This document shows, one piece after another, positions 36,840-50,400 of a DNA stretch of 64,000 nucleotides. Source of the DNA: Vicia villosa (lineage: Eukaryota > Streptophyta > Magnoliopsida > Fabales > Fabaceae); assembly GCF_029867415.1 (NCBI RefSeq), contig NC_081182.1:13514497-13578496 (forward strand), read 5' to 3'. Under the pieces are notes generated by a model that saw only the letters and a program-made list of their open reading frames with translations, searched no databases and was not told the origin of the DNA. Both the position numbers and the translations under genes were made by a program. Numbering within the stretch: the first letter of the stretch is position 1; every line of letters begins with the position of its first letter.

Positions 36840-37601
36840 ACTAACAAACTCTGTAATAGAAGAGAATCAAACAAAAAGGTTAAGGGAAACATAAATGCTC
36901 CAAATAAAGTAAACAAGTACGTATGTCTTATAAAAATGTTTTATTTAAAATATATGCAGTTGTTTAAAAAATAATTGTATTTATTAATTTTAATGGTAAA
37001 CTAATATAATAAAAATATTTTTATTAATTTTAATTAATACTAATAATAATTTTTTTTAGTAAAGGGAGAACCATATATTAAAATTAATATAATACTTGAA
37101 TAAGTTTAATAATAATAATAATAAAAATAATGAATATTATATTTATAATATAAATAAGAAAATAAATAAATTGTTTTTTTAATTTTTTAAAAGTGGTAAT
37201 AAATTCCAAGAAACACTAAAATATAGGCAACATTTTAAAGTGGTTGATTCTAAAATATAGGCAACATTTTAAAGGAGTATATTTCATGATTTTCTTTTCT
37301 GATTCTTTTATTTTATTTTAATTTTCATGATTAACAAAAACACTATCTAAATTTTAGAATTCAATATCTAAATTTTAGAATTCAAATATTTAAGAACGCT
37401 TTGGTCTTCCAAAACCTTTTTCTTTTTCTTTTTTTTAAGTTGATATTTTTTTGGATTCTACAATCTGAATTAAATTTGAATTCTATAATTTAAGCAAAGA
37501 AAACATTTTTCATTATTATTTTTTAATTAATAAAGCTTAAAATGTACTAATCATTAATTGAAGAAAAATATAGTGAATGATTTCTCTTCAATTAGTTTTT
37601 G
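36840..37601. other. AT-rich stretch with flank-module remnants
   Basis: Contains a copy of the second flank module (about 36890-37130) and a small tandem duplication of TAAAATATAGGCAACATTTT (about 37218 and 37251). No gene. Confidence 0.5.
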
Positions 37602-37618
37602 ATAATAATAATAATAAC

Positions 37619-37686
<68 letters not shown>
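37602..37686. repeat. (AAT)n microsatellite
   Basis: Trinucleotide tract with one interruption near 37617. The poly-Leu reading frame on the minus strand is an artefact of it. Confidence 0.97.
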
Positions 37687-37859
37687 GTCTTTTGTGTATA
37701 CTGAGTTATAAAATTCAAATTCAATATAAATTATAAAATTAAATATTTGTAAACTTAAAAAAAAGATAGGGAAAGTGGGAAAGTTTAAAGAGGAAAAGAT
37801 CACCATATATATTTTTAACCATTAAATCAATTACAATATATTATTAATAAATCTTTTTT

Positions 37860-38760
37860 TAGATCATTTTCAACCTTCCCAAACTTTATTGCTCTCCAAA
37901 AACAACCCAATCATACCTTGAGAGTTTCACGTGGAACCGAAATTATTCATTTGTTGGTTATTGTAATGAGTTGTATTATCAATCTTCTGCAAATTCTTTT
38001 TTACCCAGTTCTAAGATTTTACAACAATGACTTCATGCTTTTAAGTTTGCATGCTGACACAATCACATGTAGGGGTATGCATGTTCTTAACTTACTCTTC
38101 TATGATGCAAAAAGCTTTGAAGTTTGCATGCTGACACAATATTGTAATGAGATGGTAATAAATTCTAATAAAAATCCAAATACTCTTTCTGGTTCTATTT
38201 ATAAAAAAAAATTATTTTTTAATTATATTAAATAAATAATGTATTAAAAAAAAATCTTTTCTTATAAATGTTATCGGAGGTAGTACTAATTTGTAATTTT
38301 CTTTTCTAATCCTTCCCAAAGTTTATTGCTCTCCAAAAACAACCCAATCATATCTTGACAGTTTCACGTGCAATTGAAATTATTCATTTGTTGGTTATTG
38401 TAATGAGTTCTACTATCAATCTTCTGCAAACTCTTTGTTACCCAGTTCTAGGATTTTACAACAATGACTTCATGTTTTTAAGTTTGCACGCTGACACAAT
38501 CACATGTACATGTAGGGGTATGCATGTTCTTAACTTACTCTTCTATGATGCAAAAAGCTTTGAAGTTTTGAAGTTTGCATGCTGACACAATATTTTACAA
38601 CAATGACTTCACGCTTTTAAGTTTGCATGCCGACACAATATTGTAATGAGATGGTAATAAATTCTACTAAAAACCCAAATACTTCTTTTGGTCTCATTTA
38701 TAAAAAAAGATTTATTTTTTAAATATATTAAATAAATAATGTATTAAATAATTTTTTTTA
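37860..38760. repeat. Tandem duplication of a flank module (M6, M7)
   Basis: About 37870-38280 and 38320-38750 are direct copies. They share CTCTCCAAAAACAACCCAATC, CATTTGTTGGTTATTGTAAT, GGGGTATGCATGTTCTTAAC and TTCTATGATGCAAAAAGC. Each copy includes a Stowaway-like remnant (38183-38280, flanked by TA; and about 38681-38755). A partial third copy follows at 38930-39060. Confidence 0.75.
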
Positions 38761-40270
38761 GGCAATCCTCTAATAACTTTATAATCTAAACAAGGAAAAC
38801 ACCTCTCTTTATTCTTTTTATTTTTAAGATAATGACTAGAATTTAATTATTAATTGAAGAAAATATAATGAATGACTCTCTTGAATTAGTTTTTGATATC
38901 TAAATAATGTGAGGTAAAAAAGAAGTTTTATGATGCAAAAAGCTTTGAAGTATTGAAGTTTGCATGCTGACACAATATTTTACAATAATGACTTCAGGCT
39001 TTTACATGTAACCTATGTAGGCGTATGCATGTTCGTAAATACTGGAGTATCTATGAAGCAAAAAGCTTTTTTTTTTTAATCAAATGTTCGAAGTAGTACT
39101 AATAAAAGGACATAGATGAAGCATGTGACTAACAAACTTTGTATTCATAGTACTGACAGAGATTCAAACAAAAAGGTTAACTCCAAATAAAATAAACAAG
39201 TATATGTTTTACAAATAATGTTTAATATTTAAAATATATGAAATATTATTTATTAATTTTAATAATAAAAATCAGATATTATATTGGTAATGTAAAGAAA
39301 ACAATTATTTAAAAATAAAATATTAATGAAATATTTTTGTGTGAAACATAGATGGTAATAAATTCCAAGAAAAACTCAAATATAGACCACTTTTTAAAGT
39401 GGTTCGTGATAGACTAATATATTTTGTGATTTTTCTTTTCTAATCCTTCTAATTTCTTTTAGACAATCCACTAACAACTTAATAATCTAAATAAGGAAAA
39501 CACTTTTCTTTATTCTTTTTATTTTTATTATAATGACTAAAACTTAATTATTAATTGAAAAAAATATAATGAATGACTCTCTTGAATTAGTTTTTGATAT
39601 CTATAATAAGAATGAAATGTCTTTTGTTTGTTCAAGTTATTAAATCCAAATTCAATTTTGTAAACTCAAAAATATGAGGTAAAGAGGGTGTTTCCATGGA
39701 TAATAGGTTTCTTTAGATTATAGAATTTAAAGAATATTTTTGTCAATTCTAATTTTTTTTTAGAAGCTTAAAGGTGAAAAATATAATCACCATATTAAAA
39801 CAATATAAATTTTTTTAATAGTCTTCATATTAAAATTTTTTCAACCTTCACAAATTACTATCCAAAAACAACTCAATCATATGGTGAAAACTTCACGTGA
39901 AGCTTAAGCAATAGCAAGCACATGGGAAACAACCTATAAGTTGTATGGTCATTCTTTTCACTCCTAATTTTACAGTTTAATTATTTAATTACTTTTTAGA
40001 AACCACACACATTTTAAAAAGTACTAAAATACTTTAACATATACACATAAAGATTCTCCACATATTTAGCGTAGAGTTAGTCATAGAGTTAGGCATAACG
40101 GGCTAGTTGATCTTAAACAGTCCAGTCAAATATAGATTTTTGCCTACAAATTTTAAATGAGATTGTTTTTAAATTATTTTTACCCGATGCAATGATAATG
40201 TAAAACATATATGAGTATGTTGCATAACATTTCTATCGAGTTCTTTTACAATAAAGAAATAAGTTTAATA
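38761..40270. other. AT-rich intergenic region
   Basis: Contains the partial module at 38930-39330 and a further copy of CCAAAAACAACTCAATCATA near 39860. Otherwise there is no gene, RNA or array I can support. Confidence 0.45.
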
Positions 40271-40279
40271 TATTATCTT

Positions 40280-42426
40280 GTACTCTTGATGTAGTGGTGC
40301 AGACTTCTAATGCAGCGGCAGAGGGATGAACCTGCAAGGTTAACACTTCAACGTCTAAGTTAGTTAAGAGTCTAAAATAAGTGAAGTGAAAGTATGAGAT
40401 CACTAAGTTGTACCTTGTATATCCCGTGTGTCAAATGTATATGGTTGGTAAGTTTAATGGGCTTTGCATTTTTGGGTTTAACACTTGGGTCTCGTTCGTA
40501 TTGGGCATTTGATCGGCCCAGTATAGTTGCCCCAAGGCTTGCCAGATCTCGTTATTCGGAAAGTCTTTTGAAGTTGAGGCCAACTTTGTGTACTAAATCC
40601 ATCTCCAAGGTGAAATGGGAAGGCCATGAGATAGTTGCAAAAGAAGTAGGAAACAAGCGCATTAAATGTGTTTCCCTTCATTAAGACATTTCACTGTTTT
40701 TTAGGCATGTGACCTTAGAATCGCAAGTTAGGATGTAGTGCTCTTCCTTAGGAAATTCGAGTGTGCTTTAGTATGTTTGTATTCCCAAGGTGAAGTCTAA
40801 CCATTGAATTTAACTTTACATCTCCCTTTTGACCTGACACGCTGTTCACTTTCTCTATATAAAGGTTTCCTAGTTCTTTGGGAAAAAAATTCGTCACTCT
40901 TGAAAGTTGGCTTCACCTTTGTGAGAGCGATTTCCATTTCCTTTTTAGAAGTCTTTGCGTGAGCGTTTGCTCACTTTGGAACATAATGTTTTTGTTTTGC
41001 ATTTAGCCTTCACTGTCTTTGCATGTTTCCATCTTCTACATGTGGCCTTCTTACTTTGAGTTTATTCCATCATTCCCAGTCTTTATTTTCTCAATGGCTC
41101 ATATAAATTATCCCCCCAGTAAGCCTCTATAGTGATTTTGGGAGGATGTTACTTTGAAACTCTTCTTTTTGATGATGATGTTATGAGTGATTGCTTAGTT
41201 AATTTGGTGCCCGCCCCCTTTGTAGCCGTTGGGGATTTAGCTCTTCCTGTTTTGGCTTCGTCGGAGGTGGAGGTTATTGCCTTATCGGAAAATATCTTGT
41301 CCCTTTATAAGAACTTATTGATTCGTCTTTGAATGTTATCCAAGTAATGTGTAAATTAAGGATCATCTCAAGCTTGGGACTTGGTCTGCTTGCATTGATT
41401 GGCTCAGGTCGCCAACTATCGTTTGGGCTGACAAGGTTCCCCAAAGAATGTATTTCTTGTAAAGTGAACACATATAAGTAGATAGATTCAGGTTGATTTC
41501 TTAAATACTTGGAACCTTTTCCACTTTAGAAATTCTTGCGGTCGTGGGGGAGGCTAACATAGAAGTAAGTCATCATTCTTATTGGTTGGTTCTTCTAGTA
41601 GAATTAGGAAAAATGATTTGTAACAGTTTCTTGGAATGCTTTATCCCTTTTTACATGTTCCTATTTACTCAAGTAAATAGGGGCCTCCCTTGACTAGATT
41701 CGAAGATGAGGTGTTAAGGTTCTCAGTAGGGCTTGCTTCTGTTTTTTAGGAAGACCTTGCATATCTCCATAATCTCCCAGAATCAGAGAAGATAAAAATC
41801 TTTTCAGAAGTTAGTTTTTATGTTTATTGGACGACTTCTCTATTTTCTATGGCTTTTGATAGTCGGGGAGGCGCTTAAGATATGGGAAACCCTTCTAAAG
41901 AAAGGGATACCTAAAAGGATAAATATGAAGCAGTTGAGCATGATAGATCTAAACTATAGAAGAAAGTGCTGGCTCTTTAGGAAGAAGTGGACAAGCTAAA
42001 TTCGCTCGAGGGAGAGGCACAAGTTCATGGGACCCCTTATTCACTTGCAGCTACGAACGATGAACTTCAATCTTCCTGGGAGGCAGAGAAGAAGTTTTAT
42101 GAGGAGGTTGCCAATAATATGGCTTTGCCGACATTTCGTACCGGCGTGGCTATGAAGGCTCTTCAAAAGGAGAAGTAGTCTTGGGTAAAAGGGAGAAAGA
42201 TATATGAGGGGAAATTGGCCAGCTTGAGAAACAAGGTCGATGAGTTACTTGACCAAGCCATCAAAGATGCATGTGGGGCTTCTGAAATTAGAGGTGCTCC
42301 ATCAGGGTGTTCATGTTCTCCGCTTGAAACTTAACCCGCAAAATATAGTCCAATATGGAGCCTTAGTGGAGGAAGAGGATGCTCGGCTCCTAGACGGTGA
42401 TGCATGATTTAGTATTTTTTATATAA
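40280..42426 (+). pseudogene. Unidentified decayed transcription unit, possibly retroelement-derived
   Basis: Base composition is more even than in the neighbours. A TATA-like CTATATAAAGG (about 40855) is followed by about 240 bp and an ATG (41094, MAHINYPPSKP). Short coding-like stretches come next, separated by stops and shifts. They include an acidic/hydrophobic run (41132-41328) and a Lys/Glu-rich, probably coiled-coil stretch (41987-42290: MDKLNSLEGEAQV, WEAEKKFYEEV, ASLRNKVDELLDQAI). I do not recognise the protein. Coiled-coil proteins of this kind occur in plant retroelement gag regions, but this is a guess. It is not functional as read. Confidence 0.4.
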
Positions 42427-42431
42427 CTTGG

Positions 42432-44960
42432 TGTTGCACCTCAAAATTTGCCCACCTATTTATAACCTGAAAGAGGTTTCATACCCCACTCATGTGCATA
42501 TTTCATTTAGGTCATTCATCCAATACATTCATTCATATCATGGATATGGTTCAAAAATTATCAAGAAAGGAGTTTTCCCCTAAGAGGGATCTCTGATTAA
42601 AAAGAAGAGTTTTGAGGCTTAAGTGGATTACTCTCTCTCCATCATGGTCGAGAATTAGGGTTTCATCATTCTCGAGTTCAAGGCCTTGGTTCAAAAGATA
42701 CAAGCTAAAAATTCATCTGGTCTCCCTAAATTAGGGTTTTGACCAAAGTCAACACAATTGATTTTTTTGGGTCAACTTTTTAATTAGGAGCAGATTTTTT
42801 AGTGTGAAGTGGCATGAGGTCCATATGGAGGTATTCAATTGATTTTATTGGTTGGAGATTGATCGAAACTGAGTTGGCGGTTGATTAATCAGAAAATTAA
42901 TTTGGGGCTAAAAGTCAACTGTGTGACTTTTTGGAGTTATGGTCAAAAATCAAGTCAATATTCAAATGTTGACTTTTGGTGGAAAATCGGTCAAAGAAAA
43001 CCATGAGAATGAATAAAATCAAGAGAAAACAAAAAATATTCAAATTTTTCCATTTTTGGATGGTGGTTAAGTAGGGAATTCTAAAAATGGAAGGTGAAAA
43101 AGACTTAGAAATTTTTTGAAATTTTTGGGTTTTAAACATGGTTGGTCAGCTCACTTCAAGTCCATTTTGCACAAATTTCGAGGCTTGATTTCAAGACAAG
43201 GTCAACATAAAAAATGTTCATCTCATGGCAAAATACAATTGTGTAGTTGGAAGTTTCTTCATTTGAGTTGTATGTCAAAAGTTATGGAGGTGTAAAGTAT
43301 GAAGATTCTCACTGAACACAGGGAAAGATGCTTGGCAAAATTCTGGCCCAACGCAAGCATTTTATCAAACAGGTGGCGTGCCATATTTAGAGTCAGTTTT
43401 AGGGAATGGTAGATGTCTCCTAGAATCAATTCCAATGCAAACGTGTTCTATTACATGTCATCTATTCAATGAGCCAAATATCATTGATTTTGGTTGTGTG
43501 GTTGGAAGGATACAAGGCCCCAAAGTCATGCCTTTGAATCTGCAGTTGATTGGTCTTTTGGACTAAGGCACGCACGAACAATTTATCAAACAGGTGGCAT
43601 GCCAAATTTAAAGATAATTTTAGAGAGGTACAAGCACCTTTTTAATTCAAATTCAGCACCAAACTATTCTACCCCATTCTACCCCATGCATTACTCCAAT
43701 AATCAACACAATACTATGCATGCATAAAAGCACCTCAAGGCCTTACTACAAATGTCACTACTTACTCTCTAAGTTTGGTAGAGAAATACTACACTACAAG
43801 CACCACACCATACACTAGCATACACCCTCCATATATGTAATCATTCTCCTTCACAAAGTCACGCTCACGATTTGATTGTCCATTTTTTTACTCTCAAATC
43901 TTCTCCTCATTCTCTCATCACTCCCTCTCTCTCCATAAGAAGTTTGTTACAATCTCACAACAAACTTCTAACCATCATCATAACCAACTTCATCCATCAC
44001 CACCATAACCAAACATTCATCTTCTCTTCTCGACTGTGCTCCATCTAAAATCATCACCATCATCAAGTTGCGATTCAGATCTTCATTCTCACTGAATCAT
44101 CAACGTCATCACCTTCAAGTCTGAATCGCCATCATCATCTCTACCAACCAGCTCCTAATGTCATCATCTCATTGAATCACCACTGCTATGGAGTCTTGAG
44201 GAAGCATATAATGTTCTAACAAGTTTCAAGAGCTGAGTTTATTTCTCAGCAATTTAAAGATTCGTACACCGTCTATCATCATCCATACCTAGATTCAAGA
44301 TTTCAGACGGTAGAGTTTTCTGAAGGTTTCAATCCAAGATTCTTCAAGTAAGCGCTCAAACTTTGTTAGCATCTTAGATAACATGTAATAATTCATGCAT
44401 TTAGTTTTGCACTTATGTGAGTTCTCTTCGATTCTTGAATTTGTTTTCAGTTTGTGTGAAATGCTCACCGTTAGATTGATTGAATTGCGTATTTGAATGA
44501 TATATATCGTGCAGATCATTTTTATATAAGTAGCTTGAGTTTCCGTGAGTTTTGGTAGAGTTAGGGTTTTGGTGTGGGGCTCGGTTGGAAATTTAGAGGA
44601 AGAATTGATGAAAATGGAGATTGAATTCGTACTCAGAGCAAAAATCCGAGTCAGGTGGTGGCGGAGCCGTGATTTTCTGGGCGTTTTGGAGCCTTAGCGG
44701 CGGTGATGGTACCGGAGAAGACGAACAGAGTTGGCATCTGCGGCGTCTGGTTCATGTGATACGTTCCATCCGTCAAGCTTAGGTGGCGCTACGCCATTGG
44801 ATGCTGTTCCCATATTCTTGGTTTTTTTTTGTTTTATTTAAATGATTGGGAATCAGCGTGTTGGCTTGTGATTGGATGAAACTTTTGTTTTTGTTTTTTC
44901 TCACTTAAGATTTACTTGACCAATTGATAGATATCACATTATGCTAGCATGTCACGTTTT
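42432..44960 (+). repeat. Ogre-like LTR, left part
   Basis: Non-coding. It has a CT/CA-rich stretch (about 43690-44200: many CATCATC and CTCTC words) and GCGGTGATGG-type GC-richer sequence near 44640-44760. It contains no ORF of substance. Confidence 0.55.
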
Positions 44961-44976
44961 AATCAGCAAACACCAT
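44961..44976. repeat. Target-site duplication of the full-length L1 (5' side)
   Basis: AATCAGCAAACACCAT, repeated exactly at 59354-59369 after the L1 A tail. Confidence 0.88.
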
Positions 44977-45838
44977 ACACTACGGTGAATATCATACGTT
45001 TTAATCGTGAGCGAGACACGGCGAAGGTTACGGTGTAACGGCGAAGGCTACAGGGAAGCCATGGCGAGGATCGGCGGTACTGTTTGACGGTTGATGGTCG
45101 GGGACGAAGGGGATCAACGGTGGAGGTGATTTTCCCCCTGTGAAAAAATGAACTCTGTATTGCAAGTTTTGGTGGAATTAGGTTTTCTCTCCCTGCATCA
45201 GTGTGAGAGTTGTTGTTGTATTCAAGTTAATTAGCTGATTGGTGCTAATTTCTCTCTGAATTTTCTTGATGATGCGAATCCTAAAACTTTTAATGTGGAG
45301 GATTTTGCAATTTGTCTGTTATAAACATATGATTGATGGCTGCATAAAAGTCCCAATAGAGAAGCTTCCCAAAGATCATGGCGGCAACTCAAATAGGAAG
45401 GTTAATTCAAGTTTTTGTCTGAGGATGATCTTCATCATAATTTGGAGAATCAGAAGCTTCCTTGCTTTAGACTGGTCTGTCAACAGCTTCTTTATTATCT
45501 GCTTGCAGGGTGATAAGGGGAGAGATTTGAAATTATGTGCAATTAACAAATGGACAGATATTGTTAAGGAGGAAAGGCGGTGGAAGGCTAACAGAATCAG
45601 GTTGTGCCTTGATTGGGTCTTAAAAGAAAGATAGTTGTTACTGACAATATGGGACATCCGGATCCAATTTGGAAATATGATCAAAAAGTTCAGTTTTAAG
45701 GATTATGGTGGGAGTTATTGTCATTGTTGTTTGTGTATAAATTCAAGATTTCTCTGCAGTGGTCAACATAACCTCATGTGTTATAACAATAATTTATACA
45801 CTTTCACTCTAATTTGCATTCTGCTGTGTGCTGATATC
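44977..45838 (+). other. L1 5' leader
   Basis: The first 150 bases are GC-richer (GAGCGAGACACGGCGAAGG). A 122-codon frame at 45266-45634 shows no known domain and is most likely chance. No intron or host gene can be supported here. Confidence 0.55.
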
Positions 45839-46188
45839 ATGGAACAAAACACTGGTACTGATAATGCTGGTAGCAGTCGAGTCATCGACGACTCTTCCCA
45901 ATTATCGCAGGAGGATTTACTCGAGCTATGTTTGGTTGGTACTCTGCTATCAAACAAACCAGTTCGTTTTAATATGCTGAAAGAGAGATTACCAGAACTA
46001 TGGCAACCAGAACAAGGCATGGATATTTCAAAGATGGCGGAAAACAGATTCATGTTTCAGTTTTATCATGTGTGGGATTTAGATAGAGTGTATCATGGAG
46101 GTCCTTGGCTCCTTGATAACTTTATGCTAATCTTAAAGAAGATCAATTTTGGTGATAAGCCACTCACTTTGCTTTTGAATGAAGTTGA

Positions 46189-47396
46189 TGTTAGAACAAG
46201 ATTTGTTCTGATCAATTATCTTAGTTTTGATGATAACAATAATATGAATTTTGCTTAAGATAATATGGTACTCTAATCCAATGCAATTTCCCTTTCAGGA
46301 AATATATAAAGAGTACGCATAATTCAGCGCTCAGAAGCTTTGTCTCAAAGGGTTCAGCATGCAACATCAGAACATGGTCTGGCAAGACATCAGAAGATGG
46401 TCGAAGCAGAATCAGAACATGGGTCTATGGAAGCATCAGAAGAACAAGAGAACAGAAGCACTGAAGTTCTGATGGTATCACGCTCAGAAGCACTTCAAGG
46501 TCAGAAGATCAGAAGATGCTATGCATCAAGCTGTTTGACTCTGATGATATTCAAACGTTGTATTCACAAACATCAGATCAAAAGGAAGTACAAGTGGCAA
46601 GCTACGCTGACTGACAAAAGGAACGTTAAAAGCTATTCTAGGCTACGTCAGTAGACACAGCGTGAACAAGGCTCGAGGTAGTTGACAAAAGCGTATAACA
46701 TTAAATGCGATGCTGTACGGAACACGCAAAGCATTAAATGCACTCAACGGTCATCTTCTCCAACGCCTATAAATATGAAGTTCTGATGAGAAGCAAGGTT
46801 AACGATCCTGAACAAAACAACTCATATTAAACTTGCTCAAATGCTGTTCAAATCAAAACTCAGAATCTTCATCTTCATCAAAGCTCACTACATTGCTGTT
46901 GTAATATATTAGTGAGATTAAGCTTAAACGTTAAGAGAAATATCACAGTTTGTGATTATCGCTTTTAAGAAGCATTTGTAATACTCTTAGAATTGATTAC
47001 ATTAAGTTGTAAGGAACTAGAGTGATCGTGTGGATCAGAATACTCTAGGAAGTCTTAGAGGTTATCTAAGCAGGTTGTAACTAGAGTGATCGTGTGGATC
47101 AGTAGACTCTAGAAAAGTCTTAGAGGGTATCTAAGCAGTTGTTCCTGGAGTGATCAGTGTGTGATCAGAAGACTCTGGAAGACTTAGTTGCTGACTAAGT
47201 GGAAAACCATTGTAATCCGTGCGATTAGTGGATTAAATCCTCAGTTGAGGTAAATCATCTCTGCGGGGGTGGACTGGAGTAGTTTAGTTAACAACGAACC
47301 AGGATAAAAATAACTGTGCAATTTATTTTTATCTGTCAAGTTTTTAAAGCTACACTTATTCAAACCCCCCCTTTCTAAGTGTTTTTCTATCCTTCA
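46189..47396 (+). repeat. 5' LTR of the Sirevirus
   Basis: Begins TGTTAGAACAAGATTTG, ends TTTCTATCCTTCA. It has a TATA-like CTATAAATATG (about 46769) and a later part with repeated CTAGAGTGATCGTGTGGATC units (about 47020, 47082). A 104-codon frame in each LTR is not a gene. Confidence 0.93.
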
Positions 47397-47397
47397 A

Positions 47398-47410
47398 TTG
47401 GCATCAGAGC
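47398..47410 (+). promoter_or_regulatory. Primer-binding site of the Sirevirus
   Basis: TTGGCATCAGAGC, one base after the LTR. It matches the initiator Met-tRNA primer motif TGGTATCAGAGC except for one T-to-C change. Confidence 0.8.
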
Positions 47411-47482
47411 GCCGGTTCTAAGGTGCAAGCACTTAACCGTGTTTAGAAAAGATTCAGGAAGAGAAAAACGCTTCAGTAAAAG

Positions 47483-50400
47483 ATGGTTGATGAAAGTGAA
47501 AAGTCTACACCTGTATCTACATCTGGCTCTGCTGAGCAATACAACGGTAACAATGGTTATACTAGACCGCCGGTATTTGATGGTGAAAACTTTGAATACT
47601 GGAAAGATAAACTGGAAAGTTACTTTCTTGGTCTAGATGGTGATCTATGGGATCTTCTGATGGATGGTTACAAACATCCAGTAAATGCCAGAGGCGTAAA
47701 GCTGACAAGGCAAGAAATGAATGATGATCAGAAAAAGCTTTTCAGGAATCATCATAAATGCAGAACTGTTTTGCTGAATGCTATCTCTCATGCTGAGTAT
47801 GAGAAGATATCTAACAGGGAAACGGCCTATGACATATATGAGTCCTTGAAAATGACTCATGAAGGAAATGCTCAAGTCAAGGAGACTAAAGCTCTAGCTT
47901 TAATCCAGAAGTATGAAGCCTTCAAGATGGAGGATGATGAAGACATTGAAAAGATGTTTTCAAGATTTCAAACTCTTACTGCTGGATTGAGAGTTCTTGA
48001 CAAGGGATACACCAAGGCTGATCACGTAAAGAAGATCATCAGAAGCTTACCCAGAAGATGGGGTCCTATGGTGACTGCATTCAAGATTGCAAAGAATCTG
48101 AATGAAGTTTCTCTAGAAGAGCTTATCAGTGCCTTGAGAAGTCATGAAATAGAGCTGGACGCAAATGAGCCTCAAAAGAAAGGTAAGTCTATTGCATTAA
48201 AATCAAATATCAAGAAATGCACTAACGCTTTTCAGGCTAGAGAAGAAGATCCTGAAGAATCAGAATCTGAAGAAGAAGATGAACTGTCTTTGATCTCCAG
48301 AAGGCTAAATCAACTCTGGAAGACCAAGCAAAGGAAGTTCAGAGGTTTCAGAAGCTCAAAGAAATTTGAACGTGGAGAATCTTCTGATGACAGAAGATTT
48401 GACAAGAAGAAGGTCATGTGCTATGAATGCAATGAGCCTGGACACTTCAAGAATGAATGTCCAAATCTTCAGAAGGAAAATCCCAAGAAGAAGTTTCATA
48501 AGAAGAAAGGTCTTATGGCAACCTGGGATGAGTCAGAAGATGATTCAGACTCTGAAGATGAGCAGGCCAACTGTGCGCTGATGGCGACAGAAGATGACGG
48601 ATCAGAATCTACATCAGAATCAGATTCTGAAGAGATATCCTTGACTGCAAAAAGGACAAAGCACAACATGTCATGGTACCTGGACTCTGGATGCTCACGA
48701 CACATGACAGGAAGAAGGTCTATGTTCCAAGACCTGGTGCTTAAGTCTGGAGGAGAAGTCAAGTTTGGAGGAGATCAGAAGGGCAAGATAATTGGCTCTG
48801 GAACTATAAAGTCTGGTAACTCTCCTTCCATTTCTAATGTACTTCTTGTAGAAGGATTAACACATAACCTCTTATCTATCAGTCAATTGAGTGACAATGG
48901 TTATGATATAATCTTTAATCAAGAGTCTTGCAAGGCTGTAAATCAGAAGGATGGCTCAATCCTATTTACAGGCAAGAGGAAGAACAACATTTATAAGACA
49001 GATCTGCAAGATCTTATGAGTCAGAAGGTGACTTGTCTTATGTCTGTTTCTGAAGAGCAGTGGGTCTGGCACAGAAGATTAGGTCATGCTAGTTTGAGAA
49101 AGATCTCTCAGATTAACAAACTGAATCTTGTCAGAGGACTCCCTAATCTGAAATTCAAATCAGATGCTCTTTGTGAAGCATGTCAGAAGGGCAAGTTCTC
49201 CAAACCTGCATTCAAGTCCAAGAATGTTGTTTCTACCTCAAGGCCATTAGAACTCTTGCACATTGATCTGTTTGGCCCAGTCAAAACAGCATCTGTCAGA
49301 GGGAAGAAATATGGATTAGTCATCGTAGATGATTATAGCCGCTGGACATGGGTAAAATTCTTGAAACACAAGGATGAGACTCATTCAGTGTTCTTTGATT
49401 TCTGCATTCAGATTCAATCTGAAAAAGAGTGTAAAATCATAAAGGTCAGAAGTGATCATGGTGGTGAATTTGAGAACAGATCCTTTGAAGAATTCTTCAA
49501 AGAAAATGGTATTGCCCATGATTTCTCTTGTCCTAGAACTCCACAGCAAAATGGAGTTGTAGAACGAAAGAATAGGACTCTACAAGAAATGGCCAGAACC
49601 ATGATCAATGAAACCAATATGGCTAAGCATTTCTGGGCAGAAGCAATAAACACTGCATGCTATATTCAGAATAGAATCTCTATCAGACCTATTCTAAATA
49701 AGACTCCTTATGAATTGTGGAAGAATAGAAAGCCCAACATTTCATATTTCCATCCTTTTGGATGTGTATGCTTTATTCTGAACACTAAAGATCATCTTGG
49801 TAAGTTTGATTCCAAAGCTCAAAAATGTTTCCTTCTTGGATATTCTGAACGCTCAAAAGGCTACAGAGTATACAATACTGAAACATTGATTGTAGAAGAA
49901 TCAATCAATATCAGGTTTGATGATAAGCTTGGTTCTGAAAAACCAAAGCAGTTTGATAATTTTGCAGATTGTGATATTGATATATCAGAAGTTGTTGAGC
50001 CAAGAAGCAACGCATCAGAAGCAGAGCTTCTCAGAAGCAAAGAATCGGAAGATCAAGTATCAGCTTCTCTGGAGAATTTAAGCATTTCTGAAGAACCAAC
50101 TGTCAGAAGATCATCCAGACTCATCACTGGTCATTCAGAAGATGTCATTCTTGGAAAGAAGGATGATCCAATCAGAACAAGAGCATTCCTTAAGAACAAT
50201 GCAGACTGTCAATTAGGTCTTGTATCTTTGATCGAGCCAACTTCTGTTGATCATGCTCTAGAAGATCCAGACTGGATAATTGCTATGCAAGAAGAATTGA
50301 ATCAGTTTACAAGGAATGATGTTTGGGATCTTGTTCCTAGACCAGATGGATTCAATATAATCGGTACAAAATGGGTCTTCAGAAACAAGCTCAGTGAGAA

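Noticed and set aside
37588..37806. Poly-Leu protein on the minus strand
   Set aside because: Translation of an AAT microsatellite.
45266..45634. 122-codon frame upstream of the L1 ORF1
   Set aside because: It lies inside the L1 5' leader, has no domain and no similarity to L1 ORF0-like proteins that I can recognise.
46340..46654. 104-codon frame (MSQRVQHATSEHG...) seen twice, also at 52594-52908
   Set aside because: It is identical in both copies because it lies in the two Sirevirus LTRs. It overlaps LTR regulatory sequence and has no known domain.
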